64,000 nt of DNA from Candidatus Fimivivens faecavium (GTDB lineage Bacteria > Bacillota > Clostridia > Oscillospirales > Ruminococcaceae), in assembly GCA_018716105.1 (NCBI GenBank), contig DVKH01000020.1, positions 36,109 through 100,108 on the forward strand. Direction: 5' to 3'. Below, piece by piece: positions 38,180-47,288 of the stretch (position 1 is its first letter; each line of letters begins with the position of its first letter). The notes beneath the pieces are model-generated. The model was given only the letters and a program-made list of their open reading frames with translations. It did no database searches and had not been told where the DNA came from. The translations under genes and the position numbers were made by a program.

Positions 38180-40080
38180 TAGCGGATCCCCCTTGCTCTC
38201 TGAATATTGCTCAGGATATCATAGCAGTTCGCCTTCACATGGATGAACTCATCCACACCCGCGTCAAGATAGCTCTGCTTGAACTCGGGAGCGGGGGCGC
38301 CTGCGAGCATAACGGTCATTTCGGGGCGCGCGGCCTTGATCGCCTTGGCGAGCGGGGGCACAAGCTCCGGATAGGTGGCGTCGGTCGAACAGATTACCGC
38401 GACCGGTGCGCCGGAATCGACGGCGGCCTTCGCAGCCTCTTCAACCGTCTTGAATCCGTCGTTTCTCAGCATGTTGAAATGTCCGACCTCAAAGAATCCG
38501 CAGGCGAAGTCAGCTCTCGCCTTGTGCTGCGGGATCGGGCCCATGTTCGCCAGGAAGATATCGACGGTCTTGCCGGTTTCGGCCTCGTACTTTTCGGTCT
38601 TTGCGCGCAGCTCTTCAAACCGTTCGGTCCAGCGGTGCGCCTCAATCGGAGCCACCGTCTCAACGGCGGGTTTGTCGCAGGCGGGCGCAACCTTAAGAGG
38701 CTCGCGCTCAAGCTTCTTCTCGGTCATGTTGGCATACATGTTGTTGCCCACCGCGCGGTCGGAACGCTTGGCAAGGTTCGCAAACCGGCTTTCAAGGGTC
38801 TTAGCAATCTCCGCCTGAAGGGCGCCGGCCTTGAGAGCCGCCACAATGCCGCCCTCGGCCTCGAGTTTCTGGAACTTCTCCCAGACGGCCTTTGCGACCT
38901 CGGCGGTCAGGGTTTCGACATACCAGGAGCCGCCCGCAGGATCAATCGGCTCGAGCAGGTTGAACTCCTCCTGCAGCATGACCTGGATGTTTCTCGCAAT
39001 TCTCTTGGTGGTGTCGTCCGGCGCGCCGATCGCCGCGTCGAGCGGGAGAACCTCCATCGCGTTCACGCCGCCGACAACGCCCGAAAACGCCTGGGTGGTC
39101 GCGCGGAGGATGTTGACATAGGGATCATAGACAGTCTGAGTAAACTCGGAGGTCTTCGCGAAGACGTCGATCTTCTGCGCTTCCTTGTCCGCGCCGAACG
39201 CTCCGGCCATCTGCGCAAACACAACTCTCGAAGCGCGAAGCTTTGCGATCTCCATGAAGAAGTTGGCGCCGAGCGAATAGGCGATGCGGATGCTTCCCGC
39301 AGCCGCGTCGGCCGAAACGCCGCGCTTCATCAATTCTTCCATGTAAAGGGCTGCGGTGGAAAGGCAGGCCGCAACTTCGTCGACCGCGCTTGCGCCGCCG
39401 TTGGCATAGACATTGCCGTCAACCAGGACGGTCCGAAGGCCCGGGGCCTTCTCGGCTGCGAATTTCACCGCCTCGGCGAGGCTGTCATATGCGTCGGAAA
39501 GCGATACGCAGAGCTTTCCGGTCGCGGCAAGCGTGCCGACCGGATCAGCGCCCACCATGCCCCGCATTGCCTTGAGGTCAAGCCCGGCCTCTTCCATCAG
39601 CTTGAGGGTACCCGCAGCGCAGTCGCAGCTCACATGCAGACGCGCCGCCGACAGATCGACGCCGGCGAACAGCGCCTTCATGTCCTCGGCATTCTTCACT
39701 TCGGTGCCGCCCGCACCGATTTTGACGTTGACAGCGTCGGCGCCTTTTTCCAGCTCATGCAGGATCTGCTTGTTCGCTTCTTTGGGGCAGACATGGCGAA
39801 CCGCCTGCGCGATCGCCCATGGCTCGGCCAGATAGCCGCTCGCAGTCGTGCTTCTGAGGAAGTCTGCCGCTCCCGGGAAGGACTCCGCCATGTTGATCTT
39901 CTCGACGTCGGCCTTCGTGTAGATCGGCTCGAGGGTGATCCCTTCATAGGTCGGGGTCTTGAGCTTCTTGTCGAAGTCGCCGCCCTTGAGGGAGTCCACC
40001 GCCTCCTTTTTCCAGGCCTCGTACGAGGTCGGCTCGAATTCCGCGAAAGAAACGGCGGGGAATGCTTTTTCTTTCTCCAT
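38179..40080 (-). CDS. mutA: Methylmalonyl-CoA mutase, small (beta) subunit
   Basis: The 633-residue product is the non-catalytic partner of the large subunit. It shares the barrel and a degenerate C-terminal flavodoxin-like domain. In place of DxHxxG it reads [20 protein letters not shown], so it lacks the cobalt ligand as expected for the beta chain. Starts at ATG 40080 after GAAAGGAAG. First gene of the operon. Confidence 0.94.
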
Positions 40081-40160
40081 GTTCAGCTTCCTTTCTATGT
40101 ATGATCACAAAACGGACGTGATTTTCCGGCGAAACCGACCGGGGCAGACAAAGATACCCG

Positions 40161-40194
40161 CAAAAAAGCCGCCCCTGTTTCGAAAGGGCGACTT
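40161..40194 (-). terminator. Expression-platform terminator upstream of mutA
   Basis: On the minus strand AAGTCGCCC (40186-40194) pairs with GGGGCGGCTT (40166-40175), followed by TTTTTT. It lies between the cobalamin aptamer and the mutA start. The hexamer GTCGCC also occurs upstream at 40270-40275 (minus strand), where it could pair with the same 3' arm as an antiterminator. Confidence 0.75.
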
Positions 40195-40317
40195 TGCATT
40201 ACAGTCGTCTCGCTGCGGCCGGCGGATGTGAGCTGGAAGGCGGGAATAAGACATCCTCCGCGGCGCGTTGGCGACGCATAACGCAAAATCCCCTCCCTGT
40301 CGTTCGCAGGTAAAATC

Positions 40318-40500
40318 GGTAATTGTTGTACAGGCAGTTCTCCTGGCTCTGATTCATCGCAACGCCAACGCCTTCCGGGAAACAGCGTCCCGTGGCAATC
40401 GAAATGGCGTGCTCCTCATTACAGTGGCGAGACCGCGCCGAATTTACATCGGACTTTTCTTTTCAGCGGGGCAATCCCCGCACCTGCACCCATTTTTCAG
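40318..40500 (-). promoter_or_regulatory. Cobalamin riboswitch upstream of methylmalonyl-CoA mutase
   Basis: The minus strand shows the core: GGTGCGGGGATTGCCCCGC, AAAAGTCCGATGTAAATTCG, GGTCTCGCCACTGTAAT, and the B12 box AGAGCCAGGAGAACTGCC at 40333-40350. These are the conserved elements of the adenosylcobalamin-class aptamer. It lies directly upstream of a B12-dependent enzyme rather than a B12 transporter or synthesis gene, with a terminator between them. Confidence 0.93.
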
Positions 40501-40519
40501 TTTTTGATGATACAGGTTT

Positions 40520-40548
40520 AGTATAAACTCGTTTCCTTTGGTTGTCAA
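40520..40548 (-). promoter_or_regulatory. Promoter of the mutase operon
   Basis: TTGACA (40543-40548) and TATACT (40520-40525) on the minus strand, spacer 17, ending just before the riboswitch. Confidence 0.85.
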
Positions 40549-40559
40549 TGAACCCCCGC

Positions 40560-41225
40560 ACAATCTTCCGCTTCTCCCAGGTTTTTTAGCCAAATCCGCA
40601 AAAACTGAGGGTCTTTTATATCTAAAATAATGCAACTTTTTTAGGATCTTTGATCAATTATCTCTTTTATATGTAAATCAGCTTCTAAAAATTAACTACG
40701 GGGGATTCTCTCTACAATTAAGACATATAGGGCATAAGTTTAAAGACGCGATCGTCTATTGTTCCAAAGAACTCCTCAACGGCCGCCAGACGCGCCCCAA
40801 CGGACTGGCAGCCCGCTCCGGGGCTGACCCCTGCGCCGTTACAGCATGCCCGGCCCGGCAGGATCTTTGGGTTGTCGCCGTTAAAAACGCTGTGAAAGGC
40901 TCGGGATTCCGGTTCCGGAGTTTTTTCGGCCATCCTGATTCAGAACCTGGAACGGGAGGCCCATTAACACGCATCAGCGCGCGGCATAAGCCGTCCTGGG
41001 CGCTTTTTGTCGTTGTTCACGGCTTAAGCCGCCCGATGCGCCGCCGCCCGGCATGGCCCAAGCAGGGGGCTTGGGCTAAGACGCGATTTCCTTTTCTGCC
41101 AATTCGTAACACGAAAGCGGTATTATTGCATTTGGAAGCCGTCCCGGCCCGAATATAAGGCCGGTCCCCGCCTGCCGGCGGCGGCGCCCTGAAACGGCCG
41201 GCGCCGGCAGGCCAAACAGTTCATA
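40560..41225. other. Unassigned 670-bp intergenic region
   Basis: An AT-rich part (40560-40740) is followed by a GC-rich part. Short open frames on both strands lack convincing ribosome binding sites or homology. An inverted repeat with arms CCTGCCGGCG and CGCCGGCAGG lies at about 41176-41216. I cannot assign a function. Confidence 0.4.
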
Positions 41226-41226
41226 C

Positions 41227-41261
41227 AAAAAAGAATAGCCGCGTTGCGGCTATTCTTTTTT
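41227..41261 (-). terminator. Terminator of the pst-pho operon, containing the phoR stop codon
   Basis: Perfect 16-bp stem AAAAAAGAATAGCCGC/GCGGCTATTCTTTTTT with a GTT loop. The TAG stop of phoR lies within the stem. Confidence 0.9.
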
Positions 41262-42983
41262 GTTATTCTCTCCCACCGGAAGCCGGACGGTGATCTCGGT
41301 CCCGGCCCCCGGCTCGCTCTCCAGCGAAATCTTCCCGCCGTGGTATTCGACGATGTGCTTGACGATCGAAAGCCCCAGACCGGTTCCGCCCGACTGTTTC
41401 GACCGGCTCTTGTCCACGCGGTAAAACCGCTCGAAGATGCGTTCCTGGTGCTCCCGCCCGATGCCGATGCCGTTGTCCCGGACAGTCAGCACCGCTTCTC
41501 CGTCCTCCTGGCGGACCAGAATTTCCACCGTTCCGCCCGGCCGGTTGTATTTCATCGCGTTCTCCGCGAGGTTGGCCACCAGTTCGTCCATCATCCGCCG
41601 CATCGCTCTGAGCATCACCGGGCCGTCGGCGTCGACAGTCAGCGCAACGTCTTTTTCCCGCGCCATCGGCCCAAGCCGCGACGCCGCCTCGCGCACGACC
41701 GCCGCGAGGTCCAGCGTCTCCGCCGCTGCGCCGGGGGAAAGCTCCTCGATCTGCGACAGGCGCATGATGTCGCCGATCAGCCCGATCAGCCGCCCCGCTT
41801 CCCGGTGGATGAACCCCGCGAATTTTCGCACGTCAGCTTCAGAAGAGGCCATCCCGTTTTCAATCATCTCGGCGAAGCCGTTGATCGAAGTCAGCGGGGT
41901 TTTGAGCTCGTGCGAGACATTCGCCGAAAACTCCCGCCTGACCTGTTCGGCGCGCTTCTGCGCGGTCACGTCGACCAGCAGGATCACCGCGCCGCTGAGC
42001 TTCCCATCCTGAATCGCGGGGTGAACGGCGGCGCTCACCTCGCAGCCCCCTCTCGTCCGAAACGGCGCGTCGCGATCCAAAAGCGAGTGGAACGCATCCT
42101 CCACCGCCTGATTGAGAACCGGATTGCGGCTGACCGAAAGAAGGCTCTGTCCGCGCCAGTCCCCCTCCCGCGACCCAAGCATCGAAAGTGCGGCCGGGTT
42201 CACAGAAAGAATATTCTTCTCCGCGTCGATCAGCACAAGCCCTTCCTTCATCTGGCCGATAATCTGGTCGAAGCTGTCCCGCTCCTTTCGAAGAAGCCTC
42301 AGGTGCGCGCGGATTTCGTCCCGCTGTTCCCCGATCCTCTGGAAAAACGGCTCGAGTTCCTCATAGGGCGGGGCCGCGTTCTCATCCGCCGCCCCCCCTT
42401 CCAAAAGGGCGGCCGCCGCGCCGTTCAGCGGCGCGATCAGGCGCCGGGTCAGCCATTTTGACACCAGCAGGCCCCCCGCCAGCAGCAGCGCCACAATCAG
42501 CAGCATCAGCGGGAGCACGTTTAGGAACACCGTCGTGATGCTGTCAAGGTTTCGCGCCACCCGGAGGACCGACCCGTCGGCCAGCCGGACCGCGCAGTAA
42601 AAGGTGTCCTTTCCAACCGTGTCCGACTGCCGGACCGCCTCGCCGAAGCCGGTCTGGAACGCCCCGGCGATCTCCTCGCGGCCGAGATGGTTTTCCATAG
42701 CCGCCGGGTTCGACTGCGAATCAAACCGGACCTGTCCGTCGGGCGAGACCACCGTCAGCCGGAGCGACTTGTCGCTCACCCCGCCCGCAAGCGCTTCGAG
42801 ATACGTTTCGCTTCCCGCTTCGTCCTGGTTGATCGCCCTCGACAGCAGCTCGGCCTCGGTCCTGAGCTGTTCCCGGGCCTGCGCGGTGAAAAGCTGGTAG
42901 AACGCCGAAAGGGTCAGCAGCGCCGTCACCAGCGTGATCACCGTGCCGACAAGCGACAGCGATGCGAAAATCCGTTTTTTCAT
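41250..42983 (-). CDS. phoR: PhoR-type sensor histidine kinase
   Basis: Membrane kinase of the phosphate-starvation two-component system. 577 residues from the ATG at 42983 (a GTG at 43007 overlapping the phoP stop is an alternative). Order: membrane helix near the N-terminus, extracytoplasmic sensor about 35-165, second helix about 170-195, HAMP-like linker, PAS domain (EGLVLIDAEKNILSVNPAAL), H-box FSANVSHELKTPLTSINGF with the phospho-His, then N-box ENAMKYNRPGG, VRDNGIGIG and GGTGLGLSIVKHIV. Last gene of the pst-pho operon. Confidence 0.93.
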   Translation of the reverse strand: MKKRIFASLSLVGTVITLVTALLTLSAFYQLFTAQAREQLRTEAELLSRAINQDEAGSETYLEALAGGVSDKSLRLTVVSPDGQVRFDSQSNPAAMENHLGREEIAGAFQTGFGEAVRQSDTVGKDTFYCAVRLADGSVLRVARNLDSITTVFLNVLPLMLLIVALLLAGGLLVSKWLTRRLIAPLNGAAAALLEGGAADENAAPPYEELEPFFQRIGEQRDEIRAHLRLLRKERDSFDQIIGQMKEGLVLIDAEKNILSVNPAALSMLGSREGDWRGQSLLSVSRNPVLNQAVEDAFHSLLDRDAPFRTRGGCEVSAAVHPAIQDGKLSGAVILLVDVTAQKRAEQVRREFSANVSHELKTPLTSINGFAEMIENGMASSEADVRKFAGFIHREAGRLIGLIGDIMRLSQIEELSPGAAAETLDLAAVVREAASRLGPMAREKDVALTVDADGPVMLRAMRRMMDELVANLAENAMKYNRPGGTVEILVRQEDGEAVLTVRDNGIGIGREHQERIFERFYRVDKSRSKQSGGTGLGLSIVKHIVEYHGGKISLESEPGAGTEITVRLPVGENNKKE

Positions 42984-43003
42984 CCCCGTTTCCGCCTCTC
43001 TGG

Positions 43004-43681
43004 TCACTGGTCCCCGGCTTTATAGCCGACGCCCCGCACCGTTCTGATAATCGCCCCGCCCTTCCCCAGCTTCTGCCGGAGGGTGCGGATGTGCATGTCG
43101 ATGGTCCTCGATTCGCCCTCGAAATCGAACCCCCAGACCGACGACATCAGCCGGTCCCGGGTGAGGACAATGCCGGCGTTCTTAAGGAGGAACGCCAAAA
43201 GCTCAAACTCCTTGTGGGTCAGGCTGACCTCTTCCCCGCCGCTCGTAACGATATGCCGTTCCTCGTCGAGTGTCACCGGCCCGAGGGCGAGCGCCCGTCC
43301 GGAGGACTGCCTCCCAGCCCGGCGCAGGAGCGCCCGCACCCGGCTGATCAGCTCCATCACCCCGAACGGCTTGGTCACATAGTCGTCGGCCCCAAGGTCG
43401 AGGCCCTTCACCTTGTCGTACTCGGCGGATTTCGCCGTCAGAAGAATCACCGGCGTATCCCGGCGCCGCGCGTCGCGCCGAAGCTTCGAGAGGATCGAAA
43501 GCCCGTCTTCCCCCGGGAGCATGATGTCGAGGATGACCAGATCCGGCGCGGTTTGAGAAAGCGACTGCCAGAATTCCCGGCTCCGCTCAAAGCCCCGCGC
43601 CTCAAATCCGCTGGAGTCCAGCGCATAGAGCACCAGCTCCCGGATGCTCTCGTCATCCTCCACCACATCGATCAGCGCCAT
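43004..43681 (-). CDS. phoP: PhoP/PhoB-type response regulator
   Basis: 225 residues. Receiver domain with acidic pocket VVEDDESIRE, phospho-acceptor LVILDIMLPGEDG (about residue 52) and VTKPFG (Lys); then an OmpR-type winged helix (about 125-222) with SSVWGFDFEGESRTIDMHIR and RTVRGVGYK. It is expected to bind the TTTTACA repeats upstream of pstS. Its TGA overlaps a possible GTG start of phoR. Confidence 0.93.
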   Translation of the reverse strand: MALIDVVEDDESIRELVLYALDSSGFEARGFERSREFWQSLSQTAPDLVILDIMLPGEDGLSILSKLRRDARRRDTPVILLTAKSAEYDKVKGLDLGADDYVTKPFGVMELISRVRALLRRAGRQSSGRALALGPVTLDEERHIVTSGGEEVSLTHKEFELLAFLLKNAGIVLTRDRLMSSVWGFDFEGESRTIDMHIRTLRQKLGKGGAIIRTVRGVGYKAGDQ

Positions 43682-43724
43682 CTTCCCGTCCTCCTTTCGA
43701 AGCAGCCTTTGGATTTTGCATTCT

Positions 43725-44372
43725 TTAATCCTTCGGATGATGTCCTGTGATCGAAAAGATAACCCACTCCGCGAGGTTTACGGCGTGGTCGCCAATGCGT
43801 TCGAAGTATTTGGCCACCATCAAGAGGTCCATCGCCTGCTCGCCGTTTTGCGCGTCCTCGCGGATGAGCCGGACAAGATCGTCCCGCACCACGCAGAACA
43901 GCCGGTCCACCTCGTCGTCCATGCGGACGATCTCCCCCGCAAGGGCGAGATCCCCCGAGACGAACGCATCGATGCTCTGGCGGACCATTTTGGATGAGGC
44001 CGCCGCCATCTGCGGGATATGGACCATCTTCTTGATATAGGGCCTCCCCGTAAGCCGGAGCGTTATCTCCGAGATATCCGCCGCCTGATCCCCGATCCGC
44101 TCCATGTCGGTTATCATCTTAAGCGACGCCGAGATGAGCCGCAGATCGGCCGCCACCGGCTGCTGCTGCAAAAGGAGCTTCAGGCACAGATGTTCGATCG
44201 CGCGCTCTTTTTCGTTGATCTCCTGGTCAAAAGCGACCGCCCGCCGCGCCGCCGCCGCGTCCTGGTTCCGGAGCGCCAGCACCGCGAGCTCAATGGCCCG
44301 TTCGATGAGTCCTCCCATCTCGAGGAGGCTGTTTTTGAGCGATTCCAGCTCCTGTTCAAACCGGTTCCTCAT
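43725..44372 (-). CDS. phoU: Phosphate transport regulator PhoU
   Basis: 215 residues forming two three-helix PhoU repeats, each with the metal-binding ExxxxD pattern (SLKMITDMERIGDQAADI and VAKYFERIGDHAVNLAEW). PhoU connects the Pst transporter with PhoR signalling. The ATG at 44372 follows AAAGGAAGG; the longer frame has no homology. Confidence 0.94.
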   Translation of the reverse strand: MRNRFEQELESLKNSLLEMGGLIERAIELAVLALRNQDAAAARRAVAFDQEINEKERAIEHLCLKLLLQQQPVAADLRLISASLKMITDMERIGDQAADISEITLRLTGRPYIKKMVHIPQMAAASSKMVRQSIDAFVSGDLALAGEIVRMDDEVDRLFCVVRDDLVRLIREDAQNGEQAMDLLMVAKYFERIGDHAVNLAEWVIFSITGHHPKD

Positions 44373-44394
44373 GCCCGCCTTCCTTTCTGCCGCT

Positions 44395-45153
44395 TCACCC
44401 AAACCGCCCGGTGATATAATCCTCGGTGCGTTTGTCCTGCGGGGTGGAGAAGAGGGTTTCGGTGCGCCCGCACTCGACAATCTCACCCATCAGGAAAAAC
44501 GCTGTCCGGTCGGAAATCCGGGTGGCCTGCTGCATGTTGTGGGTCACGATCACAATGGTATACCGCTTTTTGAGTTCCTGCGTCAGATCCTCGATCCTGC
44601 TGGTCGAGATCGGGTCGAGCGCGCTGGTCGGTTCGTCCATTAAAAGGACGTCCGGATCGACGCTCAAAGCCCTGGCGATGCAGAGCCGCTGCTGCTGCCC
44701 GCCCGAAAGCCCGAGCGCCGAACTCCTCAGCCGGTCCTTGACCTCATCCCAGATCGCCGCCCGGCGGAGGCTGTCCTCGACAATCGTCGCAAGGTCCGCC
44801 CGGTTCCGGATGCCGTGGGTCCTCGGCCCGAACGCGATATTGTCGAAGATGCTCATCGGGAACGGGTTCGGCTTCTGGAACACCATCCCCACCCTTTTGC
44901 GGAGAAGGCTTGTGTCCATATTATAGTAAATATCCTCTCCGTCCAGCAAGACCTCCCCGGTGATTTTGCACCCGTCGACGAGGTCGTTCATCCTGTTGAG
45001 CGTTTTGAGCAGGGTCGATTTCCCGCACCCGGAAGGGCCGATAAACGCCATGATCTCCTTCTCCGGGATCGAGAGATTGACGTTTTTCAGCGCCTGGAAT
45101 TTTCCGTACCAGAGGTTGAGATCGTTGATTCCAATTTTCTCTTCCGCCGCCAT
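44395..45153 (-). CDS. pstB: Phosphate ABC transporter ATPase PstB
   Basis: 252 residues. Walker [21 protein letters not shown]-loop [16 protein letters not shown] (characteristic of PstB), signature [15 protein letters not shown], Walker [14 protein letters not shown] and switch His in VTHN. ATG at 45153, eight bases from AGGGG; it overlaps the pstA stop region. Confidence 0.97.
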   Translation of the reverse strand: MAAEEKIGINDLNLWYGKFQALKNVNLSIPEKEIMAFIGPSGCGKSTLLKTLNRMNDLVDGCKITGEVLLDGEDIYYNMDTSLLRKRVGMVFQKPNPFPMSIFDNIAFGPRTHGIRNRADLATIVEDSLRRAAIWDEVKDRLRSSALGLSGGQQQRLCIARALSVDPDVLLMDEPTSALDPISTSRIEDLTQELKKRYTIVIVTHNMQQATRISDRTAFFLMGEIVECGRTETLFSTPQDKRTEDYITGRFG

Positions 45154-45158
45154 CCGCT

Positions 45159-46070
45159 TCACCCCTTCGTGAGTTTTTTGGCCGCAAGGCCAGAGAGCGC
45201 GTTCAGCAGGAACACCACCCCGAGCAGCACAACCGCCGTCGCATAGGACTGCCCGGTATAAAGCCCTTCGTTGGAGAGCACATACATGTGGATCGCGAGC
45301 GTTCTCCCCGACGCGAAGACGTCCGGCGGGATCTGTGCGACGGTGCCCGCGGTATAGATCAGCGCCGCCGTCTCACCGACAATCCGCCCGATCGAGAGGA
45401 TGACCCCCGCGAGGATGCCCGGCGCCGCCGACGGCAGGACGATCGCGAACACCGTCCTAAGCCGCCCCGCCCCAAGGCCGAAGCTCGCCTCCCGATAGCT
45501 GTCCGGCACCGAGAGGAGCGCCTCCTCGGTCGAGCGGACGATCAGCGGCAGGATCATGATCGAGAGGGTGAGCGTCCCGGCGAGAAGCGAGTATCCCCAC
45601 CCGAGCGCGGTCACGAAGAACAGCATTCCAAAGAGGCCGTAGACGATCGACGGGATGCCCGAAAGCGTCTCGGTCGCAAGGCGGACTGCCTCCACCGCCC
45701 TGCTCCCGCGCTTTGCGTATTCTACGAGATAAACCGCACAGAGGATGCCGACCGGCGCGGAGACGGCTAGCGCGAGCGCCGTGGCGTAGAAGGTCGTCAC
45801 CAGCGCCGGGAACAGCGATACGTTGATCGAGTTGTAGGTGAACTCAAACAGCGACGGCTTTAAAAACGCAATCCCGTTCGAGACGATATGCCAGATGATA
45901 AACAGCAGCATGGACACGGTAAACAGCGCCGCCGCCAGCACCAGAACCAGCACCAGAAAGGAACCCGGATGGCGCAGCGCGCTCCTGAGGCGCGCAAAAG
46001 CTCCGGTCCGGTTGATCGGGCGCGCCGGCGCGCCACCCGCGCGTTGGCCGCCTTTTTCTTTCAGCTCCAT
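45159..46070 (-). CDS. pstA: Phosphate ABC transporter permease PstA
   Basis: 303 residues with a cytoplasmic N-terminus and six membrane helices. The EAA loop region is visible ([31 protein letters not shown]). ATG at 46070 after GGAAAGGAG. Confidence 0.95.
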   Translation of the reverse strand: MELKEKGGQRAGGAPARPINRTGAFARLRSALRHPGSFLVLVLVLAAALFTVSMLLFIIWHIVSNGIAFLKPSLFEFTYNSINVSLFPALVTTFYATALALAVSAPVGILCAVYLVEYAKRGSRAVEAVRLATETLSGIPSIVYGLFGMLFFVTALGWGYSLLAGTLTLSIMILPLIVRSTEEALLSVPDSYREASFGLGAGRLRTVFAIVLPSAAPGILAGVILSIGRIVGETAALIYTAGTVAQIPPDVFASGRTLAIHMYVLSNEGLYTGQSYATAVVLLGVVFLLNALSGLAAKKLTKG

Positions 46071-46152
46071 TGATTTGGCTCCTTTCCCCAGAAGGGCTTT
46101 CTTCTTCCCATGCCTGCGCGCGCCGGCACAGCGCCGGGAACAGGAAGCGGCC

Positions 46153-47025
46153 TTATTTCTGCTTTTTCTTCAAAACCGCGAACGCAAGGTTGATCAGCAG
46201 GATGAAGAAGAACAGCACCGCGCCGGTTGCAATCAGCGCTTCCCTGTGGAGGTCGGCGGCATAGCCCATCTCCATGACGATGTTCGACGTCAGCGTCCGG
46301 ATCCCTTTGAAGATCCCTTTTGGCATTCTCGCCTGGTTGCCCGCCACCATGATCACCGCCATCGTCTCGCCGATCGCCCGCCCGATGCCCAGCACAACCG
46401 CCGCGAGGATGCCGGACTTCGCCGCCGGGAGCACTGCGCAGAACACGCTCCGCTCATGGGTCGCCCCCAGCGCGAGGGCTCCCTCATAATAGCTGTCCGG
46501 CACCGCGCGGATCGCCGCCTCGCTGATCCCGATCACCGTCGGCAGGATCATGATCCCCAGCAGCAGCGAGGCGGTCAGGATGCTGTTCCCGTCCCCGCCG
46601 AACCGCGCCGAAAAGGTGTCCCGCACCAGCGGCACCAGCACCATCACCCCGAAAAAGCCGTAGACGATTGACGGAATCCCCGCCAGCAGCTCCGTCACAG
46701 GTTTGAGCACCCGATAGGCCGGCTTCGGACAGAAATACGCGAGAAACACCGCGGTCAGAAGCCCGACCGGCACCCCGACGAGGATCGCCCCGCCGGTCAC
46801 CATCAGGCTTCCGAGAATCATCGGCAGAATCCCAAACGATGGCGGAACGTCGGTCGGCTTCCACCGGGTCCCGGTGAGGAATTCCAAAAGGCCGATCTCC
46901 CGCAGCGCCGGAACCGCGTTCGCAAAGACGAACAGGCTGATCAGCGCGACCGAGAGCACCGCCGTCAGCGCGCAGAGAAAGAAGAACGCCTCCGCCCCTT
47001 TTTCGATCCACTTGTGACGGTTCAT
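46153..47025 (-). CDS. pstC: Phosphate ABC transporter permease PstC
   Basis: 290 residues, six membrane helices, with the EAA loop AIRAVPDSYYEGALALGATHERSVFCAVLPAA and the family segment FLTGTRWKPTDVPPSFGILP. ATG at 47025 after GGAAGGAG. Confidence 0.95.
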   Translation of the reverse strand: MNRHKWIEKGAEAFFFLCALTAVLSVALISLFVFANAVPALREIGLLEFLTGTRWKPTDVPPSFGILPMILGSLMVTGGAILVGVPVGLLTAVFLAYFCPKPAYRVLKPVTELLAGIPSIVYGFFGVMVLVPLVRDTFSARFGGDGNSILTASLLLGIMILPTVIGISEAAIRAVPDSYYEGALALGATHERSVFCAVLPAAKSGILAAVVLGIGRAIGETMAVIMVAGNQARMPKGIFKGIRTLTSNIVMEMGYAADLHREALIATGAVLFFFILLINLAFAVLKKKQK

Positions 47026-47174
47026 GAAAGCTCCTTCCCCGGCCGTCCGGCCGTCGTTTGGCTTGGTTTTGTCCGCCGTTTCCGGGCGGCGGCCCCATAT
47101 GGTTCGAAACCTTACCCCGGCGCCGGGCCGGAGTTGTTTTCTCCTCTTTCAGTCCACGGTTCCCCCGCTCCGCC

Positions 47175-47211
47175 CCGAAGGGCGGGCGGCAGCGCGCCGC
47201 CCGCCCTTCGG
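47175..47211 (+). repeat. Strong hairpin between pstS and pstC
   Basis: Arms CCGAAGGGCGGGCGG and CCGCCCGCCCTTCGG, followed on the plus strand by TTTTTG. All genes here run on the minus strand, where no T-run follows. It may process or stabilise the pstS message, or end antisense transcripts. Confidence 0.6.
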
Positions 47212-47288
47212 TTTTTGTGAGTTAGAGGAAGGAATTGTTTAGGGGACATATGTAAAAGGCTTTGTCCTATGCGGTCCGGGCAGCGAAG

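Noticed and set aside
40718..40933. 71-codon minus-strand frame in the unassigned gap
   Set aside because: No homology and no convincing ribosome binding site; kept only as part of the unexplained region.
41176..41216. GC-rich inverted repeat as a terminator of the mutase-side transcript
   Set aside because: No T-run on either strand, and no gene ends beside it; the adjacent 41227-41261 hairpin is the real terminator for phoR.
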